Source: Utricularia gibba
Taxonomy: Eukaryota > Streptophyta > Magnoliopsida > Lamiales > Lentibulariaceae
Assembly: GCA_002189035.1 (NCBI GenBank)
Contig: CM007989.1
Span: 5,239,001 to 5,303,000 of the forward strand
Length of the DNA stretch: 64,000 nt
Direction: 5' to 3'
Part shown: positions 22,802-32,529 of the stretch, one piece after another
Layout of the letters: every line of letters begins with the position of its first letter
Position numbering within the stretch: position 1 is the first letter of the stretch
Notes under the pieces: generated by a model
Told to the model about the DNA's origin: nothing
The model's input: only the letters and a program-made list of their open reading frames with translations
Database searches by the model: none
Made by a program: the position numbers and the translations under genes

Positions 22802-23249
22802 GGACGTTGTGGCATTCACAGAAAATTCTCTGTAAGTGACTTTGCACTCAAGTCTTACCCTAAGACATTCTACGATCCTCACTCACAGATAACTAGTATT
22901 TTACTACTTTTATTTTCTTCATGCACTTTAATTACCTTTCTACAATTTATCTTTATGCATTTTGCCTTATGTGATGTTGTGGCATCCTTGCTACCAATGC
23001 TCCTCTGCCCTCTCTTGAAACCCAACAACCCTCTGCTACCGTGGTAGATCTAGAGGACCCTCTTGATTTTCCCCTTTCTTTGGCCACACCTGGCTATTTT
23101 GTAGCCTTACTATCTCTGACCCAACGCACTCCTTCACCTCCACCTATGGTTACCCTTTCTGCTAACCCTGCGCCACCAGAATGGTTCACGTCTGGACCCC
23201 CAAACCCCTACTTGCACAGAGTTGTGCTATGAATTTTTCGCAACTTTTA
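22802..23249 (+). pseudogene. Post-integrase remnant of copy B
   Basis: It resumes at the end of integrase (GTTGTGGCATTCACAG), runs through the T-rich spacer and parts of the Pro-rich start of the extra frame (LPSPPPMVTLSANPAPPEWF), then jumps to LCYEFFATF, the counterpart of A's 14220. The deletion and stops leave no usable frame. Similarity ends near 23249. Confidence 0.7.
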
Positions 23250-24010
23250 TAGGATGCATCAAGACACACCCCAGGCCTTCCTAAGATGCATCTCTGAAAT
23301 CCTCATCCATCTTAGGTGATGAGATTATAGATGCTACAGATGATCACAATGAAGATAAAGGACAGAAGATCAATTATCTTCTATTGATTTTAGTTCGGCC
23401 AATCACTAGATCAAGAGCAAGAAAGAATCAAGAGGTGCTAAAGGGCTATGGGTCAATCAACAAAGCTATGAGGTTTTTGGCATAGAATTCAAACTTCTCA
23501 AAGTGGACCAAATTGATTAGAGGAAGCCCATTACTCCCAAATACATTATTACTACTTTTCTTTTGAAAAGGCCAAATCCTTCATCTATATAAGAAGGGTC
23601 TTAATCTTGTTTTGAACAACTTTGATGGTAATTACTTTTGAGAGCAACGCTCCTTTTTTGAGTTCTTGTAGAACTTTAGACTTATCAAGCCTTACTTGTG
23701 GTGTCTAGTGTGTGGTTTATCACTCCTAATTTCTTCCTTGATTCTATGAGTGTGGTACCATTTCATAGTTTGGGTTGCAAGGATTTTCAATCCTTGAGGG
23801 TTGTTTTTCTTGAAGGATTGTTTTTTTTTAACCAAGATCTAGTTTGCCAATCACTTGTTGATTGGAGGATTGTATCATTAGGTAACACAATAACAGCTGC
23901 TGAGCCTTTTGTTCATTAATAGGAAGCTCCTCTCACATTGTCCACACCATTTGTATTTCACTCTCTTCTTTTTCAATTTTCTAAGAGGGCTAGCTATCCT
24001 CAAAAACCCC
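23250..24010 (+). repeat. Gypsy pol C-terminus and LTR-like tail
   Basis: At about 23390-23470 the translation reads VRPITRSRARKNQEVLKG, the basic motif (GPITRxRAK) common at the end of plant gypsy polyproteins. What follows looks like an LTR: a TATA box CATCTATATAAGAAG near 23586, then T-rich leader-like sequence. No second copy lies in the window, so LTR edges cannot be fixed. It abuts the minus-strand element C near 24010. Confidence 0.5.
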
Positions 24011-24890
24011 TCTGTAAACATATAAAGTTTCTATAATACCTAGAAAAACCCAGCAAACAACGAATTTCCTTGAGGCTTCCTAGTCGAGGCCACTCCTTTA
24101 CTGCAGCAACCTTATCAAGATCAACCCTAATGCCATTATCCGATACTATGTGGTCAAGGAAAGCAACACTTGCATGTCAAAAGTCACACTTGGTGAGCTG
24201 CGCATAGAGATGGTTCTCTCTCCTATTTCACATTACACTTCTAAGGTGCTCACCAAGCTATTGTTGATCCCTTGAGTAAATAAGAATATCATCAATTACT
24301 AGAATAACAAAATTGTCTAGGTGTGGCTTGAGAACTCTATTCATGAGATCGATAAACATGGCAGGTGCATTTGTCAATCCAAAAGAGGCCATTGTGCATC
24401 CATCGTGTTCATACCTGATTCTAAAAGTTGTTTTAGAAATTTCCTCTTCATTTACATGTAGCTGATGGTTGCCAGAGCATAAATCCCATTCGGAGAAAAT
24501 CGTAGCTCCATGCAATTGATCAAACAAAGCATCTATTCTTGTTAATGGATTCTTATTCCTCATAGTCACCTTGTTGGGCTCTCTATAGTCATTACACAAT
24601 CTCAAACTCCCATCTTTCTTCTTAACAAATAAAACCAAGGCTCCCCATGGTGATAAATTTGACCTTATACGTCCCATATCAAGTAGATCACACAATTGCT
24701 TCTTTAGGTCAATCAGCTCTTGAGGTGTCATCCTATATGGAGCATTGGATATTGATTGAGTGTTTGGTAACAATTCAATGGACAGCTCTAGTTCCCTTCT
24801 TGTTGGATGACCTAGTAGCTCATTTAGGAAGACATCACTAAACTCATTCACAACCGGAATGTCTTCAATCCTCTTCATCTTAGGCTCTAT
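24010..24890 (-). pseudogene. Reverse transcriptase of element C
   Basis: The frame at 24258-24878 (206 aa) holds [80 protein letters not shown] and [17 protein letters not shown]. The catalytic box is [10 protein letters not shown]. Changes from the usual family sequence include CNDYRE for CIDYRE and SEWDLCSG for SKIDLRSG, the second of which removes a catalytic Asp position. Beyond a stop at 24258 another frame continues with AFLDHIVSDNGIRVDLDKVAAV. The element is inactive. Confidence 0.85.
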
Positions 24891-25179
24891 GGTAATAAAA
24901 GTTAAGTACCTGATAAACTGATAAGGGGGTATGCTATTAAGATAATCTTGAGGCCTTTCCTTCTCAAACTATAAGCTTCCCATCCTTCAGTCTTCGTTCC
25001 CACTTCCCACAATCTACCACTAGCTCATATTTTCCTAGCCAATCCGATTCCAAGATTACATCAAAGTCAATGAGGCCTAGCTCCCCTAAGTTCACTAGAT
25101 GCCACTTATCATCAATATCAACCAAGTCTATATCTTCCTACACCTAAGTCTATGCTGCCTTGATGGGGTTGCTAACTTT

Positions 25180-25310
25180 GTGGACGTATCCTCAACTACC
25201 TTATTTAATGAATGATCAAATATCTTGGACACAAACGAATGTGTAGCACCACAATCAATTAACACACATATTGGAATAAATTTGACAAAGAGTGTACTTG
25301 TGATCACATT
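25180..25310 (-). pseudogene. Aspartic protease of element C with altered active site
   Basis: The minus strand reads PICVLIDCGATHSFVSKIFDHSL. This is the gypsy protease box, normally DSGATHSFVS, with Cys for Ser next to the catalytic Asp. Stops lie on both sides, so only the core is readable. Confidence 0.75.
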
Positions 25311-25386
25311 TAGGCCATTGCAAATACTCGAGCCTCTACGGTCCCTCTATCCTTGGTCATACCTCCCTGCACATTTCTAGGGTTCC

Positions 25387-25443
25387 TAGCTAGGCATTCA
25401 GTAATTAAATGACCTTCCTTCCCACAAGCAAAACATGCCCGAG
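25387..25443 (-). pseudogene. gag zinc knuckle of element C
   Basis: The minus strand reads ACFACGKEGHLITECLAR, a complete CCHC knuckle (C-x2-C-x4-H-x4-C) followed by ARN. It is the nucleic-acid binding end of gag and lies upstream of the protease, as expected. Confidence 0.85.
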
Positions 25444-25619
25444 TTCCAAGCTGACATTCTCTTGGATGTCACTTATGCCACCTGGTGCATTTTGGGTAAG
25501 AAGTTAAATCCTTCCTCTTAACTTAAATGATCACATTTGAGTGGTGGATTCCCTCCTCTATCTCCAATGGTCTTTTTTCTTTTCATTGCTAAATCCTTCC
25601 TCTTAAGTTAAGTCTCCAC

Positions 25620-26192
25620 CATGATGGCTATGCCCACTACATCAACAAAATTTGGTCTCTTATGTCCTGCTAATGCCATCTTAACCTTCCATTGAGGCCT
25701 TCATTGAACTTATGTGTTTTCTCTTTTTCTTCAGCCATCAACTAGGGTGCATGCCGTTCATTTTCATGGAATTTACTTGTACTCAGTCATAGTCATGGGC
25801 CTTGTCGAATTCCATCAAATTCCATTCTTTTTGGCATGTCTCAACTAATTAGAAAGAAGTTACCATAAAAGAAGTTACCATGCTGTAGCATTTCCGTCCA
25901 GCCAGTGCACCACTAGCTCCACACTCCTCTCTTCACGCTTGAAAATCATCGGATGTTCCTACCTTGGAAGTTTGTACACCAACGTTCTTGAGGGACTCAT
26001 TATAATCCTTTGCTTCATTAACATGTTGGCAAGCCACCCCATCACCAGCAACACCTTTGCCTGTATTCCCTGAATTGTTCCTCATGACATTGGCACCCAC
26101 ATTTGTAAGGCGTGTTACTGCTGCAGGCAAGTTTTGAACAAGCTCTCGCATGATTTCTTCACCTCCATAACCTGGTGATCCATGTTTGAGTA
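25620..26192 (-). pseudogene. gag part of element C
   Basis: The open minus-strand frame at 25933-26208 (its first few codons lie in the abutting LTR) contains LVQNLPAAVTRLTNVGANV and a Gly/Asn-rich stretch. Further on, in other frames, a charged region has WLDG. Position, right of the zinc knuckle on the same strand, suggests gag. The sequence itself is not diagnostic. Confidence 0.45.
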
Positions 26193-27616
26193 TGTGTTCT
26201 AGAGACAATCAACTCATTGGCAAATCTTATCTTTTAATATTTATATTGAATTGTGATCAAATTTATATCATTGATAAAATCCTCTACTTGATCTATGTGC
26301 TATAGAAATTATGATGAGATTATAATGTGAGATTCTTTAAGCACTCATGATCAAGTTAAAACTCCCTGGCTAGAGTATTTGTGGATGAGGATATCATAAA
26401 TACGGATAAGCTGGCACACATTAAGTTCCCTAAACTGTTTAAGGAATGGTTCTCACAATTGATGTAATGAGATTACTAGAACCTATGTGTGGGTGTCGAT
26501 TAGATAATCGATTCACTGGATTACTCATCTTCAAGATGCTAATATGGGAAGCTAACCAAGTGTCAGTATCAAGATCTCGAATATGACACCCATGCAACTA
26601 AGCTTTTACTTGAGATCAACAAAGTTATCTTGATATTAAGCTCACATTTTCGCTCATTACTAATAGGAGCCTAACCATGGCTTGCCTACTATGGATGAGT
26701 AGGGCTGTGACTCCTTAAGGTTGGAGATAGTTGATTGATCAATAAAGGATTCATCACTCATGTTAGCAATGAGATCATATCTCAAGTAATTACATCAAAG
26801 TCTAACAGTAAGTCCTGGGCCCAAGGTAATGACACTCGAATTGTTTGAGTAGGTCATTGAGTGTTAGTGCTGAATGCAATTATAAGTTCGATACATCAGA
26901 AAGACACACACCCATGTTCTGGTATCGAATGAGATATAAGTATGATGAAAGCTGTTCATTGCATGGTGGCTGGTCATGGAAAGGCTCAATCAGTTCACCT
27001 GATTATTCTTTAATCTTGAGGATCATGATATGTTGCTAGACATCACTCATGATCGATAATGATGGATTTGATTAATTAAGAGTTAATTAATAAATCCATT
27101 ATTACGGCCTTGATTGAAGAAGCCTATAGGGTCACACACAATAGTGGAGTCACTCATTGATATAAAATAGAATGACACAATTACATGAGATGTAATTGGT
27201 AAGGTGGATAAATTAAATAGCGAGTTATTTTGAGATTAAACTCAAAATAAAAGATCTCATATAGATATGATTTGATATGTCAAAAAATATCTGTCAAAAA
27301 GATTTAGATCTTGAGATCTGCTCCAAGGTCTTCGTGCTCTCTGAGATTAATCCACAAGAAGGCGTTTTTCTCTACTAGCACTTGAGAAATTCGACCAGCA
27401 TTCAAGAGCCTTGAGAAGGTTATCGACGGAGTGCTCCACGTGTGGATACCATAGAGGCCGTCTGTTATTGGCGGTTGGTGAACAACGGAGTCATCTGAAA
27501 GGTACTTTGAACATCCCTATGTCTGATGTATACCATATTCCAAGATCTGCGTTGGGGGTTTCTCAAAATTTTTAAAATTCCTTTTGAGACATACGATGTC
27601 TACGAGAAACCTAACA
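26193..27616 (+). repeat. D-family LTR, complete (1424 bp)
   Basis: It starts TGTGTTCTAGAGAC and ends AACCTAACA, and aligns over its full length with 32530-33933. The flanking five bases are GAGTA and GAGAT, only partly alike. The left flank is gypsy element C and the right flank is a copia gag, so the two sides are not one interrupted sequence. It looks like a solo LTR whose surroundings were later rearranged, or a junction made by recombination. Confidence 0.85.
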
Positions 27617-28080
27617 GAGATCTCGTGAATGCATATAAAGATATTTCATCAAAATCATTGCTTCCTTAGTCGCATAATCATACTTGCTATCCAATGAGCA
27701 TAGGAATTTCTCAACAAAGAAGACATTGGGTAGCATCTCTTCAAACTTTTCATTTGATTAGAAATACCTTGGACACAAATTACATAATCACCAATACTTT
27801 GATGAAGTGACCCAAACTCTCCTCGAAGAGTTTGCAATCGAGCTATATTCACTTTGTCAACCCCTTGACAAGGGTTTGATAAGGCATTTCATACCTATTT
27901 TGCAGTCGTTGCAACTACAAAAAGCCTACATATGACACATCTCATAACATAGCTCTCTACAGCCATTAAAAGACCTCTGATATTTTGGACATCCATACTC
28001 CTACTTTGGTTGAGTTCTTCAATTCCTAGATCTCGAGTATAATATAGAATATGTTCGTGCACTCTTTTTCCTAACTACTA
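27617..28080 (-). pseudogene. Copia gag fragment (UBN2 type)
   Basis: The minus strand reads VNIARLQTLRGEFGSLHQSI, then DYVICVQGISNQMKS and DEISLYAFTRSL in order, with ATTAK further upstream. This is the gag domain called UBN2 in copia elements (the LQxLRxEFExL and ISDYxxRVxxIVNQM pattern). Stops occur upstream near 27880. No LTR or pol of the same element is attached, since a D-family LTR interrupts it on its downstream side. Confidence 0.78.
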
Positions 28081-28119
28081 GGTGTAGTGACCAACTGATT
28101 TACTTCCCTTTTGCATTTT

Positions 28120-28377
28120 ATGAGCTTTCACAATATTTTCTAAATGCTTTTAACCTTGAAACATGTTCAAGCTATTTACATTTATTTTATGTCTTATGCT
28201 CATCAGATCTAAATCCCTAGAGACTCCCCAGCTATTAGTAAATGTAAAGGACTCCATCAAATTACAATCATTCTCTCTGAATACGACTATTATTTACCAT
28301 GTTACATTAATTCTCATGATTTATATAGAAGAATAGTTAGGTTTATAAGTTTCTTTTGAAGGCTTTAAACTTCATCA
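28120..28377 (+). repeat. Old Athila-type LTR end
   Basis: It aligns, with many changes, to the last 250 bases of element A's LTR: TTTTATGTCTTATGC...ATCTAAATCCC, then GAATACGACTATTATTTACC, CATTAATTCTCATGATTT, GGTTTATAAGTTTCTTTTGA and a terminal TTCATCA. It is much more decayed than A's LTRs and has no attached internal region. Confidence 0.6.
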
Positions 28378-28499
28378 TAGGAAAAGCCTATGCTTAGCAA
28401 AGACATTAACGAGTTCGAATGGATGTTTCATCTTCTGGGTGTAAATGAGCATGGCTAAGCATTCCCAAAAGTTGAGTGAATTTATGCTCAAGGTCTACA

Positions 28500-29010
28500 C
28501 TAGAAGAAAAAGTGCCAAATGAAAGGAACAATAGGGGGTATATATAGAGACTCAGCTTATGAATGATGCAATGCTCATTACGGATCTAAGATATAATATT
28601 CTAAGTTTAAGAAAATCTTAGAGAAGGGATTTTATATGCATTTAGAAAACAACAAGTTGGAAATATAATATTAAAACAAGAGAATTATTGCAATTGGATG
28701 CTTTTCGAAGACATGTTATGGAACTGAAGCATGGAAGTGAGAGTTTTAATGATTTACCAATGCTTAGTAAGAAGGTAATGATTAAAGGAATAGCAACCAT
28801 CCCACATCTAAATCAAGTATGTAACGAAGGATGTTCTTGGAAAACACACAAGAAATATTATAACATTCTACTTTCAAGTGAAACACCACCTAGAATTGAT
28901 CCATGGAGAGATTTGTTGACTAATCAAGCTAAGCACTATGAGAGGAAACAACTATTTTTTGTTATCTATTGATGATTATATGAGAAAGTTATTGATTTAT
29001 CTCATAAAGT
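28500..29010 (+). pseudogene. Copia protease-integrase fragment
   Basis: The plus strand, in broken frames, reads the region before integrase (DALLITDLRYNILS-like, EKGFYMHLENNKLEI), then the integrase zinc domain (DLPMLSKKVMIKGIATIPHLNQVC, with partial HHCC ligands) and LSIDDYMRKLLIYLIK, which matches the copia FIDDYTRxxWVYFLK block. It differs in sequence from E, G and H, so it is a separate copia family. Confidence 0.7.
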
Positions 29011-29012
29011 AG

Positions 29013-29270
29013 TGATAAACGGAAATTTTAGCATATCGTTGTAATAAAAGCAAACTTCTGTATCAAATACATTTATAATCCCTAATCCTCACAAAATACA
29101 AATTAAACACAAAGTGTACAGTGGAATTCGAGGTCAAGCACAAGGAGCTTGTGTTTGTCATGTATTTCAGCAAATGCAGAATTCAAAGTAATGGTAAGTC
29201 TTAGTCTAAGCTCGGACCAACAGTGGTAAACAGGTTCGGTAAACGAGATCAATAAACAATATCAGGTCTT
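29013..29270 (-). repeat. J-like LTR fragment
   Basis: It starts TGATAAACGG and contains AATACATTTATAATCCCTAA and GGTCAAGCACAAGGAGCTTG. This has the same layout as the J-family start at 39457 (TGATAAACGA, ATAAATTTATAACCTAA, GTCGAACACGAAGAG). It stops at 29270, where the 210-base repeat L begins. Confidence 0.5.
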
Positions 29271-29480
29271 AAGACTATCCACTACACGTGTCAATCGGCC
29301 GTTTCATGTGTTGAACGAGCTTCTGCTAAGCTAGAAGATACTCTTGGAATATTGAAATAAGACCAGGTAATAAAGGCTACACAGCCGTTGGAAGTGGGCA
29401 ACTCAATCAGCCCTGGTTTCGCGGGTTTGTTAGGCTGTTGAGATCTGAAACTTGGTCATTACATGATCTCATTCGATATT
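29271..29480 (+). repeat. Repeat L, copy 1
   Basis: 210 bases, nearly identical (about 3 mismatches) to 35103-35312. It starts AAGACTATCCACTACACG. Copy 2 continues beyond this point into sequence with a TATA box, so L may be part of a copia LTR. Confidence 0.9.
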
Positions 29481-29494
29481 ATTAGATATTGGTA

Positions 29495-29800
29495 ATAAAG
29501 TGCCCTACAAGCACTTGAATGCAAGGTCGCTGCACAAGAACAAGTCATGGAGAGAGCACTAGCTACACTCAACCTTGGAAAGCAGGATAGAAAATATCCA
29601 GAAGGACGAAAAAGAGGAAAAGGGAAGGAAAAAGGGATGTTTCCCCCTTGCAAACATTGTAAGAGAACATCACATACTAAAGACGTATGTTATTGGAGAC
29701 CAGATGCCCAATGCTCCAAATGCAACCAATTGAGCCATGTTGACAAGGTATGCTAGCAAAAAAAGGAAGCTCAAGCGAATGTCTCAGCTATTGAGACAGC
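29495..29800 (+). pseudogene. gag C-terminus with two zinc knuckles, element E
   Basis: The reading MERALATLNLGKQDRK is followed by a Lys/Arg/Gly-rich stretch and then two CCHC knuckles in tandem: CKHCKRTSHTKDVC and CSKCNQLSHVDKVC. Ser stands where Gly is usual before His in both. A stop follows the last Cys directly. Confidence 0.8.
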
Positions 29801-29919
29801 TCAGAAAAAGCAAGTGGAGACACTATTTACTGCTTGTTTGCTTAACCCTATAAAGCTTTATAGTGCTACAAAACATGAGTCTCTATGTGTAGCAACAATG
29901 TCAGACACAAGTTCTACCT

Positions 29920-31121
29920 CAAATAAAGGATGGTTCGACGACTCAACTTGATCTGCTCACATGATTGGTGATGAAAGATACTTTGAGACTTTGGATTATT
30001 CAAGTACAGCAAGTGTGAGACTTGGAAATAATGAGCTCCTAGATGCCATTGGTAAAGGCACAGTAATGGTGCATACTCCTCTAGGGTTAAAGCGTCTGGA
30101 GAATGTTTACCTAGTCTTAAAAATGAGTATCAACCATCTAAGTGTGAAGAAGCTAGATGATAGAGGATACTTTTTCACATTTGGAAGGGGAACCTGTGTA
30201 ATCTTGGATCCAAACGGTGATGTCATCTCCAGAACACCGGCAACCAGAGGTACTTATTTCTTACCTTGGACCTTAGTTCCACAAGAATCGGCTAACCCTG
30301 CTAGGCTAAACAAACATGTGAGATGGCATAAAGCACTTGGACATGCCAACTTCCAAGTTCTTCAATCCATGAGTAAAGGCAGAGTCTGTAGAGAATTCCC
30401 AACACTAAGGTACCTTGCTGAAATGAAGTGTTCAATATGTCTTCAAGGCAAAATGAAACAACTACCATTCCCTCAACAAGCATGCTTCCGAGCGGAGAGA
30501 CTGATGGAGTTGGTAAATTCTGATGTTTGTGGCCCAATGAGTGTTGAATCACTTGAAGAGAGTAGGCACTTCATTAACTTCATTGGTGATAAGTCACGTT
30601 ATTGCTGGATGTTCTTTATGAAGTACAAGTCATAGGCCTTTGAGCACTTCATCACCTTCAAGGCCTCTACTGAAAGAGCCTCTGGAGAAAAGCTGAAATG
30701 ACTTCGTACAGATAATGGAGGCGAATTCAACTCCCTGACATTCAAGGAAGAATTAAGAAGAGAAGGCATCAAACATCACAAAATTGTGATTTACTCACCA
30801 GCACAAAATGGCGTAGTAGGACGAAGAAATGCTACAATTATGGCCATGGCTAGATGCCTACTTTTGGAGAAGAAGTTGCCTAAGTACTTTCGGAGTGAAG
30901 CAGTTGCAACCACAGTGTACATCCAACATAGGTTACTCACTCATAGCTTGAAAGGAGTGACACCGTATGAAGCATGGAATGGAAGATCACCAAACCTCGG
31001 GCATCTTAAGGTATTCGGATCTGTGGCTTATGTGCTTATTCGTGTTGAATGTAGAACCAAACTGGATAGTAGATCTGTGGCTGGGATATTCATTGGATAC
31101 TCTGAAGAAACAAAAGGTTAA
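29920..31121 (+). pseudogene. Protease and integrase of element E
   Basis: The protease box reads WFDDST-stop-SAHMIG instead of the usual DSGASSHM, so it is dead. Integrase starts with the zinc domain (WHKALGHANFQVLQ, CSICLQGKM). The first catalytic Asp is in VNSDVCGPM, the second in LRTDNGGEFNS after stops at 30633 and near 30700. The expected Glu block reads QNGVVGRRNATIM, with Gly for the catalytic Glu. The C-terminal half (TPYEAWNGRSPNLGHLKVFGS) is well kept. Confidence 0.85.
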
Positions 31122-31510
31122 AGAGTCTATAATCCAAAAAACAAGAAATTCAGTGTGGCAAGAAGTCTATGGATTGATAAAGATGATCAGTGGGATTGGG
31201 ATCATAGCATGCCTACGTCACACGTATCTAGTGCAACACCAAAAGTAAGATCTTATACTGCATTAGATTTTCTTCTAGATGACTTAGATGAAGATGCTTA
31301 TCCTAGTGAAACCACTGAGATTCCCGAAGACAGTGGTGATCTTGACCCTTGGAGTGATGATGGTACAGACAGTAATAGTCAAAACAACACTCCATCCAGA
31401 TCCACCACTGAAAGCAATCATGACAACAGATCATCATTTGAGACACCTCCCCTCATAACTAGATCTCTAGCAGATATGTACAAGTCAACACAACCAATAC
31501 AGATGTGAGA
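31122..31510 (+). pseudogene. Acidic linker of element E polyprotein
   Basis: The frame at 31155-31508 is rich in Asp, Ser, Thr and Asn (LDDLDEDAYPSETTEI, DDGTDSNSQNN), the low-complexity linker between copia integrase and RT. It ends in a TGA before the RT N-terminus. Confidence 0.65.
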
Positions 31511-31538
31511 TTTAAACCTTCCTGAGTTTGCCAATACA

Positions 31539-32529
31539 GTGGTGTCTACAACAGAGCCCTCAACACTTGCTGAAGCACTTCAACAACCTCAACGGAGAAA
31601 GACCATGGAAGAGGAAATTATGATGATCCAAAAGCACAAAACGTGGATACTGGTCGATCCACCAACCGGAGCCAATATCATAGAACTAAAATGGGTGTTC
31701 AAGGTCAAGACCAACCCAGATGAAACACTCCAAAGGTACAAAGCCAGATACTTGTAGAATCTCACATTATGATCTCATCATAATTTCTATAGCACATAGA
31801 TCAAGTAGAAGATTTTATCAATGATGTAAACTTGATCACAATTCAAGGTAAACATCAAAGGACAATATTTGCCAATGAATTGATTGTATATAGAACACAT
31901 ACACCACATTGACACTATAAGCCTACTAGATGAATGTTAAGTCAACCTTCTTGAATAGTGAGTTGCAAAAAAAAATATATTGTGTGCAGCCTACACGTTT
32001 CTAAGTAGCAGAAAACAAAGTTCTCCTGCTACTTAAGGCTCTATATGGCCTGAAACAGGTACCTCGTGCTTGGTATGAGAAATTGGAAAAGGTATTACTT
32101 GACTTTGGTTTTCATAAAAGCAAAAATGAGGCTGCCTTATTCACAATTCCACAAGATAAATCTGGAATTCTGATAGTTGTGATATATGTAGATGATATCA
32201 CGATTACAGGTAATGATTTGAATCATATTACCAAGTTTAAAGAATTCTTGAAGGAAAAATTCGACATGACAGACTTGGGAAAAATTCTTGGGAATGGAAG
32301 TGAAGCAACAACAAGAAGGGATCTTTCTATGGCAAGAAAAGTTCAACAAGAATTTGCTAAGTTTGGATTCTCTGAATGTTCATCGGTAAATATTCCTATG
32401 CTTCAAAACTACAAGTCATTAAGCACAGCAGCTGGAGAGCCAATAGATCATACACTTTATAGATCCATTGTTGGATCATTGATGTTTCTGACTAATATTC
32501 GTCCATATATTATGTTTGCTGTTAATGTA
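31539..32529 (+). pseudogene. RT and RNase H start of element E, split by inverted LTR piece
   Basis: It opens with EPSTLAEALQQPQRRKTMEEEI, then NIIELKWVFKVKTNPDETLQRYKARYL. The inverted LTR fragment follows. RT resumes with MNVKSTFLNSELQKK, KALYGLKQVPRAWYEKLEK and VVIYVDDITITGND (the catalytic YVDD is present). A deletion after DLGKIL removes the YFLGIE block. RNase H has just begun (DHTLYRSIVGSLMFLTNIRP) when the next LTR cuts in. Confidence 0.85.
31757..31899 (-). repeat. Inverted D-family LTR 5' end fragment
   Basis: The reverse complement of this stretch is the first 143 or so bases of the D-family LTR, starting exactly at the terminus (TGTGTTCTA) and running to TGTGAGATTCT. It lies in the opposite orientation to all other D LTRs here. 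It breaks RT of element E directly after KARYL. No target duplication is obvious. Confidence 0.85.

Larger units (their letters stand above)
17297..23249 (+). mobile_element. Athila-like copy B, internal region only
   Basis: Same family as element A and collinear with A's 8618-12510, then part of 12510-14260. The primer site and the first part of gag are missing at its left edge. It contains many stops and frameshifts and a solo LTR insertion at 21389-22796. Its right end shows a deletion that joins the equivalent of A's 13350 to A's 14220, then similarity stops near 23249. No 3' LTR is seen. It retains RT N-terminal sequence that A has lost. Confidence 0.82.
24010..26192 (-). mobile_element. 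Chromovirus-like gypsy element C, partial
   Basis: Minus-strand Ty3/gypsy remnant. From right to left it has a gag part, a zinc knuckle (25387-25443), protease (about 25190-25300), and RT (about 24010-24890). The RT sequence is of the Tekay/Del chromovirus type. RNase H, integrase, chromodomain and both LTRs are absent. A D-family LTR abuts its right end at 26193. Confidence 0.8.
29481..32529 (+). mobile_element. Copia element E, truncated
   Basis: Plus-strand Ty1/copia remnant holding the end of gag with zinc knuckles, protease, integrase, linker, RT and the start of RNase H. An inverted D-LTR fragment interrupts RT at 31757-31899, and a D-family 5' LTR cuts the element off at 32530. The left edge joins repeat L. 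It differs from G/H in sequence, so it is another copia family. Confidence 0.87.
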
